The notes below the pieces were generated by a model. It worked only from the letters and a program-made list of their open reading frames with translations. It was not told the origin of the DNA and ran no database searches. Of a stretch of DNA of 35,851 nucleotides, positions 19,701 to 31,700 are shown piece by piece. Within the stretch, counting starts at the first letter, position 1. Every line of letters begins with the position of its first letter. The translations under genes were made by a program, and so were the position numbers. The DNA comes from Photorhabdus sp. CRCIA-P01 (GTDB lineage Bacteria; Pseudomonadota; Gammaproteobacteria; Enterobacterales; Enterobacteriaceae). The stretch spans positions 1 through 35,851 of the forward strand of contig NZ_NMQR01000042.1 of NCBI RefSeq assembly GCF_003545805.1. The letters are read 5' to 3'.

Positions 19701-22700
19701 TTCAACAGAGCGCTAAACAGTGGAACACCATCCTGCACACCACTACAACGCTGGGCCAGCGCCAGTGAGGCATGCTCATGTTCCAACAATCCCGCCAACC
19801 GATTATGCGCCGCCTGTACACTATCACGCACCGGGGTATCATCGATATCCAGCCGCAACGGCAAAGTATTGATAAACAGCCCCATACCACTGTCAACCCC
19901 TTTCCCTACCGCCATGCGTCCAAATATTACGGTACCAAACACCACCTGTTCCTGTCCGCTGGTACGCGACAACACCTGCGCCCAAGCCAGATGACATAAA
20001 GCCGCCAGACTCACCCCCAAACGCCGAGCTTGACTGCGTAGGCGGTCATTCAGCTCAGGTGCCAACATCCGCTGCGATTCCGTCACTTGGGAGCCATCAC
20101 GATGCACCTCCGTCAATCCGAACGGCAATGTGGGTTCATCCACCTCCGCCAGCATTTCGGTAAAGAAACGGATATGTGCTTCCTGATTCACCCCCAACCG
20201 GACCTCAGCCACCAGATTACGGAACGATACTGGGGTAGGCAGGCTCTCCTGCTGTCCGTCCAGATAAGCTTGTACTTCACGGTTCATCACGTCCAGCGTG
20301 GTATGGTCGCCAATCAGATGATGCAGCAATTGCAGCACAATCCAACGGCCATCCCTTTCCTGTGCCACCACAAACCGCAATAACGGTGCTTCGCTCAGGT
20401 CCAGACGATGGTGACGGGGATCAAAACGCTCAGTTAATTGCCCGCTAACCGATCCATCGGCCAAATCCAGTGTCAGTTCAGTCACCGATAAGGATGCCTG
20501 ACGCCAAACCACTTGGGCGGGCACTGAAAGCCCTTGCCAGATAAAGGCGGTACGCAGGATATCGTGTCGATTAATCACCTGTTGCACTGCCGCCAGATAA
20601 CGGTCCAGCAGAGTTCGCTCAGTAAAGACCATCTGGCCGGTTAATAGATACGGATCCCCTGCGTTTGCCAGTAAATGGTGGAACAAAATACCGTCCTGCA
20701 ACGGCGACAAAGCATAGATATCCTGAATATTGGCCACCCCACCCGGCACTTGCCCGACGATGCGGTCAATGTCAGTCTGAGTCAAATCAATCAGCGGTAA
20801 CATCTCCGGTGTCAACGCCGTAGTTTCCGGGGTGATGACGTTAGACGGTACAATTACAGCCTGATGCTGTCCCAACGTTTGGGCCAGATCTGACAGCACC
20901 GGAGACTGGAACAGATCACGCGCCGCCAGTGTCAACCCCAAGTGACGCAGGCGTTCAATCATGCGTACAGCGAGCAATGAATGGCCGCCCAGTGCAAAAA
21001 AGCTGTCATACCGGCTGACCTGTTCCATTCCCAGTAATTCACGCCAAATCGCCGCTAGCGCCATTTCCGTTTCGCCTTGTGGCGCTGAGTAAACCTGACG
21101 GGCAACAGCTTCACTATCCGGTGCGGGTAACGCCCGACGATCCAGCTTACCGTTCGATGTCAACGGAAACGCCTCCAGACGCACAAAGGCTGACGGCACC
21201 ATATAGTCAGGCAAAATTTTACTCAGGTGATCACGCAAACTATTCACCAGCCCATCATCGGCAGGTGCCACCACATAAGCCACCAGCCGTTTGTCCGGCC
21301 CATCCCCTAACGCCAGCACAGCCGCCTCACGCACCACCGGATGCTCTACCAGACGCGCCTCGATTTCTCCCGGTTCAATTCGGAAGCCCCGGATTTTAAC
21401 CTGCTGGTCATTACGGCCCAGGAATTCCAGATTACCGTCCGGCAGATAACGAGCCAAATCCCCAGTGCGGTACATGCGTGCCTCCGGGTCATCACTGAAC
21501 GGATCGACAAGGAAACGTTCGGCGGTTAACTCAGGGCGATTGAAATAACCTTGGGCTACCCCATCGCCACCGACATAAATCTCACCGATCACACCTGACG
21601 GTACCGGCTGACCATACGCATCCAACAAATAAACTCGCGTGTTGGCTATCGGCCGACCAATCGGGATTCGGGTTGCTCCCTGTGGTAACGCCTCGATAGG
21701 ATACATAGTGGTAAAAGTGGTTCCCTCACTCGGACCATAAGCCTGCAATAATTGTTGTGGCGGACGATTATCCAAAATCTGAGCAATCACCTGTAAATCG
21801 GGGATATCTCCCCCGAAAATCAGGATTTTAATTTGCGGGAGAATGGGAGATAACTCTGCCGCCAGCCGGTTAAACAACCCGATAGTCAACCACAGAACCG
21901 TGATGCGGTGCGCCTGTAAAGCCAGTACTAACTCCGGTGGTGTCAACAACGTGGCGTGGTCAATAACCACTAAAGCACCACCGTTAAGCAACGGTGCCCA
22001 GACTTCAAACGTGCTGGCATCAAAAGCGGGATTAGCCGTAAAGGCAACCCGATCCTCAGGCCCGATGTTGGCATAACCATTATTGATGACCAGCCGGACC
22101 ATAGCACGATGCGGCACCAAAACCCCTTTGGGTGTGCCGGTAGAACCGGAGGTATACATGATATACGCCAATTCTGTACTGGAACGCGGCAAATCAGGGT
22201 TGATACGATCTTGCTCTCTGTTCGCATTTTTCTCATCCGAGAGACGCAACAGCGGAATAGTCAAGTTAGCCGGAATATCAGTCCGTGCATCGGTGAGCAG
22301 CAACCGGGCGGAACAATCACTTATTAGCCAATGTTTCCGTTCATCCGGCATACTGGGATCAACTGGCACGTAAACAGCGCCAGCCTTGAGGATAGCCAAT
22401 TGGGCCACCACCAGCTCCATCGATCGTTCTAACAGGATCGCAACATGGTCATCCGGGCGAATCCCCTGTTCGATTAGCTGATGAGCCAACCGATTAGCAC
22501 ACGTATTCAGTTCCGTATAGCTTAAGGTTTTATCTCCCGCTATCAGCGCGGTCGCCACTGGCGTTTTCTCCACCTGCTGCTCAAACAATTGATGAATACA
22601 TAACGCATCAGGATAGGCGGTTTCCGTGGCATTCCAGGTTTCCAGCAACAACGTGCGTTCCGTTTCAGGCAGAATGTTCAACGCCCGTATCGGTGTTTCC

Positions 22701-25700
22701 GGGGTTTGCTCCAACGCTTCTACCAGACTCTCCAGCGCCTGTTGCATATAACCGCACAAGCTTTCCGGATCAAACGGTTGCACGACCTGAGCCGTCAGCC
22801 CCAGTGATTCACCAAAATCCTCCACCGACAGCACAAATGGGTAGTTGGTTCGCTCCTGTGCGTCAAGAAATTCAATACCACTAATCAGTTCATCTGACGT
22901 TGCCGACAAAGCATTATGCCGATAGTTCAACAGCGCACTAAAAAGTGGCGTACCGCTGGCAATCCCACTACACTGCTGAGCCAGTGCTAGTGAAGCATGC
23001 TCATGTGCTAATAATCCGGCGAGGCGGGTATGGGCAGCTTGCACACTGTCCCGTACTGGGGTCTCATCGATATCCAGCCGCAACGGCAAGGTATTGATAA
23101 ACAACCCCATACCATTGTCAGCACCATTTCCCGCCTGCATACGCCCAAACAACACCGTACCAAACACCACGTTCTCCTGACCACTGGTACAGGATAATAC
23201 CTGTGCCCAAGCCAGATGACACAGCGCCGCCAGACTGACACCCAGATGCCGGGCCCGATTACGCAAACGGTCATTCAGTGTACTTGTCAGCCTCCGATGA
23301 GATTCCGTCACCTGCGAACCATCACGATGCACCTCCGTCAATCCGAACGGCAGCGTCGGTTCACCCACCTCCGCCAGCATCTCGGTAAAGAAGCGGGTAT
23401 GCTCTTCCTGACTGACACCCAATCGGGCCTGCGCCACCAAATTGCGGAAAGGAGCCGGCGCAGGCAAGCTCTCCTCCTGACCGGTTAGATACGCTTGCAC
23501 TTCGCGGTGCATCACTTCCATCGTTTCATGGTCACCGATCAAGTGATGATGCAATTCCAGTAACAACCAGCGACCATCAGTTTCCTGCGCGATAACAAAA
23601 CGCAATAGCGGCGCCTGACTCAGGTCAAGACGATACTGAGCGGGATCAAAACGCCGGGTTAACTGGTCACTCACCGGACCGTCAGCCGAGTTTAGCGTCA
23701 ATTCCGTCACTGACAATGGGGCCTGACGCCAAACCACCTGTGCCGGCACTGACAATCCTTGCCAGATAAAGGCGGTACGTAAGATATCGTGCCGATCAAT
23801 GGTCCGTTGAATCGCCACCAAATAACGATCCAACAGCGCCCGGTCAGCAAAAACCATCTGGCTGATTAACAGATACGGATCACCTTCATTCTCCAGCAGA
23901 TGGTGGAACAAAATGCCATCCTGCAACGGTGACAGCGCATAGATATCCTGAATATTCGCCATCCCGCCCGGTACCTGTCCGACGATGTAGTCAATGTCAG
24001 GCTGAGTCAAATCAATCAGCGGCAACATCTCCGGTGTCAGTACCGTCGTCTCTGGTGTAATACGGTTGTCGGGCACCTGGATTTCATCATGCTGAACCAG
24101 AGATTGTGCCAAAACACGCAGTGTTGGATGTTGGAATAACGTTTGTACCGACACGCCAAGACCGACACGCCGCAATCGTTCAATCATGCGCACGGCGAGC
24201 AGTGAATGGCCGCCCAACGCAAAGAAGCTGTCATGTCGACTAATCTGCTCAACGCCCAGTAATTCACACCAGACAGCCGCCAGCATCGTTTCTCTCTTCC
24301 CTTGCGGGGCTTCATAGACCTGACGGGCAAACGCCGCTTCCCCCGGTGCCGGTAACGCCCGGCGATCCAGCTTGCCATTCGGCGTCTGCGGGAAGCTATC
24401 CAGCCGCACAAAAGCCGCCGGTATCATATAGTCAGGTAAAACGGCACACAGGTGTTCACGTAAACCGGCAGTCAATCCCTCATGCGCTTCCGCCACCACA
24501 TAGGCAACCAGCCGTTTGCCCAGTTCATCATCCAGCGCCAACACCGCCGCCTCTTGCACCGCCGGGTGTTCCACCAGCCGGGTTTCAATTTCCCCTAGCT
24601 CAACCCGGAAGCCGCGAATTTTAACCTGTTGGTCGTTACGCCCCAGGAATTCCAGTTCACCGTTCGGCAGATAACGAGCCAAATCCCCGGTACGATACAT
24701 CCGTGCATCAGACACCGGATTAAAGGGATCGGGTATAAAACGTTCCTCGCTCAATGTCAGCCGGTTCAGATAACCCCGTGCCACCCCCACGCCACCAATA
24801 TACATTTCGCCTACACAGCCCAATGGCACAGGTTGGCCGTGTCTGTCCAGTAAGTAGATGCGAGTATTCCTAATCGGCCGACCAATAGAACGATCGTCTT
24901 CTGGGGATAATATTGCTTTACAGGTCGCCGTCACGGTATTTTCCGTCGGGCCATACGCGTTCAATAGCTGGAGTGGGTAGGTTTCCTGCCTAAACCAGTC
25001 CTGAATGGCGTTCCTTTTGACCGCCTCACTGCCAATGATGATGAGCCTGAGATCATCCGGCAGCGGTAATCCGTTGTCTCTGGCCGCCAGCTCGGACCAG
25101 AATAAGGTCGGCAGAAACATCACCGTGATACGATTCTGCCGGGCTAAGGCAATAAATTCCGGCATTGAAGCCAGCCAGCTATCATCACGGATAACTAGCG
25201 TGGCTCCGTTGCATAATGACGAGAAGCACTCTTCCACTGAAACATCAAACGCAAAAGCGGCAAATTGCAACACCCGGTCTTGCTCGGTGACGGCATAGAG
25301 TTCATTAACCCCCAGATAACGTTGATACACCGCCTGATGTTCTACCATCACCCCTTTCGGCTGCCCGGTTGAACCGGAGGTATAAATGATGTAAGCCAAG
25401 TGCTGTGGCGTCAACTCCGGGACCCGCGGGTTACTATCCGGCAGGTCTGGTTGGATATTCGGGTCGAGTACCGTCAGCCCGGCCAGCGCCTCGTCACCCA
25501 GTGCAGCCTGTCCGGTCGCATCAGCCAATACCACTGATGGGGCGGTATCATTCAGGATATACGTCAGACGCTCCCCCGGGTAAGTTGGATCCAGCGGCAC
25601 ATAGGCCCCACCGGCTTTCAGTACCGCCAACAATGCCACCACCATCGTCGGGGAGCGAGCCACGCAAATTGCTACTGGCTGATCCGGGGTTACGCCAAAC

Positions 25701-28700
25701 GCAATCAGTTGATGGGCAAGGCGGTTGGCGCAAGCATTTAATTCAGCATAACTCCGCGTCTGCTCTTGATACACCAGCGCCGTCGCATCAGGGGTTTTCT
25801 CCACCTGTTGTTCAAACAATTGATGAAGACATAACGCGTCGGGATACGGGCTCTCCGTGGCGTTCCAGGTTTCCAGTAACAACGTGCGTTCGGTTTCAGG
25901 CAAGATATTCAGTGCTCGTACTGGTGTCTCTGGGGCCTGTTCAAGAGCCTCGACCAAACTCTCCAGCGCCTGCTGCATATAATCGCATAGGCTTTCCGGA
26001 TCAAACGGCTGTACCACATGAGCGATCAACCCTAACGTGGCGCCATCGTCCTCCACCGACATTCCAAAGGGATAGTTAGTGCTCTCCTGCTCGCCCAGAA
26101 ATTCAATCCCGTCTATCGTTTCATCCAAAGGATCAAGCTGATCATTATGTCGGTAATTCATCAGGGCACTAAAAAGTGGCGTACCGCTGGCAACCCCACT
26201 GCATCTCTGAGCCAACGCCAGTGAAGCATGCTCATGTTCCAATAATCCTGCCAGCCGGGTATGTACGGCCTGTACACTATCACGCACCGGCGTATCATCG
26301 ATATCCAGCCGTAACGGCAGGGTATTGATAAACAGCCCCATGCCATTATCAACCCCTTCTCCCGCCGCCATACGCCCAAACAACACAGTGCCGAATACCA
26401 CTTTCTCCTGTCCACTGGTACACGACAATACCTGTGCCCAGGCCAGATGGCACAACGCCGCCAGACTGACACCCAAACGCCGGGCCTGGCTACGCAGACG
26501 GTCATTCAAGTTGGTTGTCAGCATCCGGTGGGATGCTATCTCCTGCGATCCATCACGATGCACATCCGCCAGCCCGAACGGCAACGTGGGCTCATCCACC
26601 TCCGCCAACATGTCAGTAAAGAAGCGGATATGCGCATCCTGACTCACCCCTAACCGGGCTTGAGCCACCAAATTGCGGAAAGGAGCCGGGTCAGGCAGGC
26701 TATTCCCTTGCCCGGCAAGGTACGCCTGCACTTCACGGTTCATCACTTTCATGGTGGTATGGTCACCAATCAAGTGATGTTGCAATTCCAGTAACCACCA
26801 GCGGCCATCGGTCTCCTGCGCCACCACAAAACGTAACAGCGGTGCCTGAGCCAAATCGAGACGATAATGACGGGGATCAAAACGTCGAGCCAGTTGATCG
26901 CTAACCGGCCCATCAACCGGGTCCAGCGTCAATTCAGTCACTAATAAGGATGCTTGACGCCAGACTACCTGTGCCGGCACTGACAATCCTTGCCAGATAA
27001 AGGCGGTGCGCAGAATATCGTGGCGATTAATCACCTGTTGCACCGCCGCTAAATAACGATCTAGCAGAGACCGGTCAGCAAAGGCCATTTGACTGACCAC
27101 CAGATAGGGATCACCTTCGTTTGCCAGTAAGTGGTGGAATAAAATACCGTCCTGCAACGGTGACAGGGCATAGATATCCTGAATATTCGTTATCCCACCC
27201 GGCACCTGCCCGACGATACGGTCAATCTCAGCCTGAGTCAGATCAATCAGCGGCACCATCTCTGGAGTGATTTTCGTCGTCGCTGACGTAATCACATTCG
27301 GTGGCACCACCATAACCGGGTGCTGCCCCAGGGTTTGCGCCAATTCAAACAACACTGGCGACTGGAACAGGTCACGCACCGCCAGCGTCAACCCTAAGTG
27401 ACGCAGGTGTTCAACCATCCGTACAGCGAGCAGCGAGTGGCCGCCCAAGGCAAAAAAGCTGTCATGCCGGCTGACCTGTTCAATCCCCAGTAATTCACGC
27501 CAAATCGCCGCCAACGCCATTTCGGTTTCGCCTTGCGGCGCAGCATAAACCTGACGAGCCAAAGCCTCATTGTCTGGTGCCGGCAATGCCCGGCGATCCA
27601 ACTTACCGTTCGGGGTCAACGGAAATATATCCAGACGCACAAAGGCTGTCGGTACCATGTAATCCGGTAAAATCGCACTCAGGTGATCACGCAGACTAAT
27701 CGCCAGCCCCTCATGGGCTTCCGCCACCACATAGGCCACCAGCCGTTTATCCGGCCCATCACCCAGCACCAACACCGCCGCCTCACGCACCACCGGATGC
27801 TCTACCAGACGTGTCTCAATTTCCCCCGGTTCAATGCGGAAACCGCGGATTTTAACCTGCTGGTCATTACGGCCCAGAAATTCCAGATTGCCATCCGGCA
27901 GATAACGGGCCAAATCCCCGGTCCGGTACATGCGCGCATCCGGTTGATCACTAAATGGATCTGTCAGGAAACGTTCAGCCGTCTGGGCAGGGCGATTAAG
28001 ATAGCCACAAGCCACCCCATCTCCCCCCACATAAATCTCACCAATCGCACCTGACGGTACCGGCAGACCGTAAGCATCCAGCAGATAAATACGTGTATTG
28101 GCTATCGGTCGGCCAATGGGGATCCGGGTCACTCCCTGCGCTAATGCCACGATAGGATACATGGTGGTAAAAGTGGTTCCCTCACTCGGACCATAAGCTT
28201 GCAATAATTGTTGTGGCGGACGATTATTCAGGACCTGAGCAATCACCTGTAAATCGGGGATATCTCCCCCGAAAATCAGGATCTTAATCTGCGGAAGAAC
28301 CGAGGATAACTCTGCCGCCAGCCGGTTAAATAACCCAATCGTCAGCCACAGCACTGTGATGTGATGAGCCTGTAAAACCCGGACTAACTCCGGCGGCGTT
28401 AATAACGTGGCACGGTCAATAACCACTAACGCCCCGCCATTAAGCAACGGCGCCCAGACTTCAAATGTACTGGCATCAAAAGCCGGATTAGCCGTAAAGG
28501 CAACCCGGTCATCTTGACCGATTTCAGCATAGCCATTATTGATGACCAGCCGAACCACCGCACGATGCGGTACCAACACCCCTTTGGGGGTACCGGTCGA
28601 ACCGGAGGTGTACATGATATACGCTAAATCGGCGCTGGAATGCGGTAAATCAAGGTTGAGGCAATCTTCCTCTTTGCTCGTATCTGTCTCATCCGAAAAA

Positions 28701-31700
28701 CGAAGCAGCGGAACAGCCAAGTTAGCCGGAATCTCCGTCTGTGTATCGGTGAGCAGCAACCGAGCGGCACAATCATTTATCAGCCAGTTTTTCCGTTCAT
28801 CCGGCACACTGGGATCAACCGGTACGTAAACCGCACCGGCTTTAAGAATCGCCAACTGGGCCACCACCAGTTCTATCGATCGCTCTAACAGGAGCGCAAT
28901 ATGATCACCGGGATAAACCCCTTGTTCGATTAACTGATGAGCCAACCGGTTAGCACGCGTATTCAGTTCCATATAACTTAGCGTTTTATCTCCGGCTATC
29001 AGCGCCGTCGCCGCTGGAGTTTTCGCCACCTGCTGTTCAAACAACTGATGGACACATAACTGATCAGGATAGACGGTTTGCGTGGCGTTCCAGGTTTCCA
29101 GCAACAAGGTACGCTCCGCTTCCGGCAGGATGTCCAATACCCGAACGGGCATTTCTGGGGCTTGCTCCAAGGCTTCCACCAGACTCTCCAGTGCCTGTTG
29201 CATATAACCGCATAGGCTTTCCGGATCAAACGGCTGCACGACCTGAGCCGTCAGGCCCAGCGTAGAGCCACCGTCCTCCACTGACAGCACAAACGGATAG
29301 TTAGTTCGCTCCTGTTCGCCCAAGAATTCAATCCCGGCCATCGTTTCATCCAAAGGATCTGGCTGTTCATTATGGCGATAGTTCAACAGAGCACTAAAGA
29401 GTGGCACACCGCTGTCAACCCCACTGCATCGTTGAGCCAATGCCAACGGAGCATGCTCATGCTCCAACAACCCGGCCAGTCGCAGATGCACCTCCCGCAC
29501 ACTGTCCTGTACCGGGGTCTCATCGATATCCAGCCGCAGCGGTAGAGTATTGATAAACAACCCCATCCCTTCCCCCACGGCCATGCGCCCAAACAGGACG
29601 GTACCAAACACCACTTTCTCCTGCCCACTGGTGCGCGATAACACCTGCGCCCAAGCCAGATGACACAACGCCGCCAGACTGACGCCCAAACGCCGGGCCT
29701 GACCGCGCAGACGGTTATTTAGCTCAGGAACTAACATCCGGTGAGATTCGGTCTTCTGAGATCCATCACGATGCACACCCGTCAGCCCGAACGGCAGCGT
29801 GGGTTCATCCACTGCCGCCAACATGTCGGTGAAGAAACGGCTATGCGCTTCCTGACTCACCCCAAGCCGAGCCTCAGCCACCAGATTACGGAACGGCACC
29901 GGAGCAGGTAGGCACGCCTCCTGTCCGGCAAAATAAGCCTGCACTTCACGGTGCATCACTTCCATCGTTTCATGGTCACCAATCAAGTGATGCTGTAATT
30001 CCAGTAAAAACCAGCGGCCATCGGTTTCCTGAGCGATAACAAAATGCAGTAGCGGCGCCTGACTCAAGTCAAGACGATACCAAGCAGGATCAAAACGCCG
30101 AGTTAACTGGTCAATCACTGGACCGTCAGCTGGATCCAGCGTCAGTTCCGTCACGGGCAACCGGGCCCGACGCCAGACCACCTGCGCCGGCACGGATAAT
30201 CCTTGCCAGACAAACGCCGTCCGCAGGATGTCATGGCGATCAACCACCTGTTGCACCGCCGCCAGATAACGGTCCAGCAAAGACCGATTAGCAAAAGCCA
30301 CCGGATAGAGCACCAGATAGGGGTCACCTTCCTGTTCCAACAGGTGGTGGAACAAGATACCGTCCTGTAACGGCGACAACGCATAGATATCCTGAATATT
30401 CGTTATCCCACCCGGTACCTGCTCGACGATGCGGTCAATGTCAGTCTGAACCAAATCAATCAGCGGTAACATCGCCGGCGTCAGCGCCGTGGTTGTCGGC
30501 GTGATGACGTTAGGCGGGACTATCACAGCCTGATGCTGTCCCAACGTTTGAGCCAATGCTGACAGCACCGGCGACTGGAACAGATCACGTGCCGTCAGTG
30601 TCAAACCCAGGTAGCGCAAGCGCTCAATCATCTGTACGCCGAGTAGGGAATGACCGCCCAATGCAAAGAAACTGTCATGCCGGCTGATGTGTTCAATGCC
30701 CAATAATTCACGCCAGATGTCCGCCAGCGTGATCTCAGCCTTCCCTTGTGGGGCTTCATAAATCTGACGGGCAAAATCGTTTTCCCCGGGCGCAGGCAAC
30801 GCCCGACGATCCAGCTTACCGCTCGGAGTCTGTGGGAAGGTATCCAGCCGCACAAAGGCCGCCGGCACCATATAGTCAGGCAAAATCGCACTCAGGTATT
30901 CACGCAAATCAGCCGCCAATCGCTCATTCGCTTCCGCCTCCACATAAGCCACCAGCCGTTTGCCCAGATCGCCATCCAGTGCCAACACCGCCGCCTCTCG
31001 TACCGCCGGGTGTTCCGTCAGTCGGGTTTCAATTTCCCCCAGTTCAATCCGAAAACCGCGAATTTTAACCTGCTCATCGTTACGGCCCAGAAATTCCAGG
31101 TCACCGTCCGGCAGGTAGCGGGCTAAATCCCCAGAGCGATACATCCGTTCACCAGATAGCGGACTAAAAGTATCCAACATAAAACGTTCCACACTCAACG
31201 CCGGCCGGTTCAGATAACCTCGTGCCACACCCACGCCACCAATATACATCTCGCCCACGCCACCTACCGGTACCAGTTCGCCATATTTGTCCAGCAGGTA
31301 GATGCGGGCATTTTTAGCCGGTCTGCCGATAGAACGGGCATCCTCCGGCGATAACACATCCTTATAGGTCACCGTCACGGTGTTTTCCGTCGGGCCATAA
31401 CCATTCAACAACCGAGGCCGGTGGCCGGCTTGTCTAAACCAGTCCTGAATAGCACTCTTTTTCACCGCCTCACCCCCAATGATGATGAGCCGGAGACAAT
31501 CCGGCAGCGGTAATCCATTGTCTCTGGCGGCCAGTTCAGACCAGAATAAAGTCGGCAGTGACATCACCGTAATACGATATTGCCGGGTTAAGGCAACAAA
31601 TTCTGGTATCGACGCCAGCCAGCTATCATCCCGGATCACCAGTGTGGCGCCGTTGCATAATGACGAGAAGAAATCTTCCACTGAAACATCAAACGCAAAC

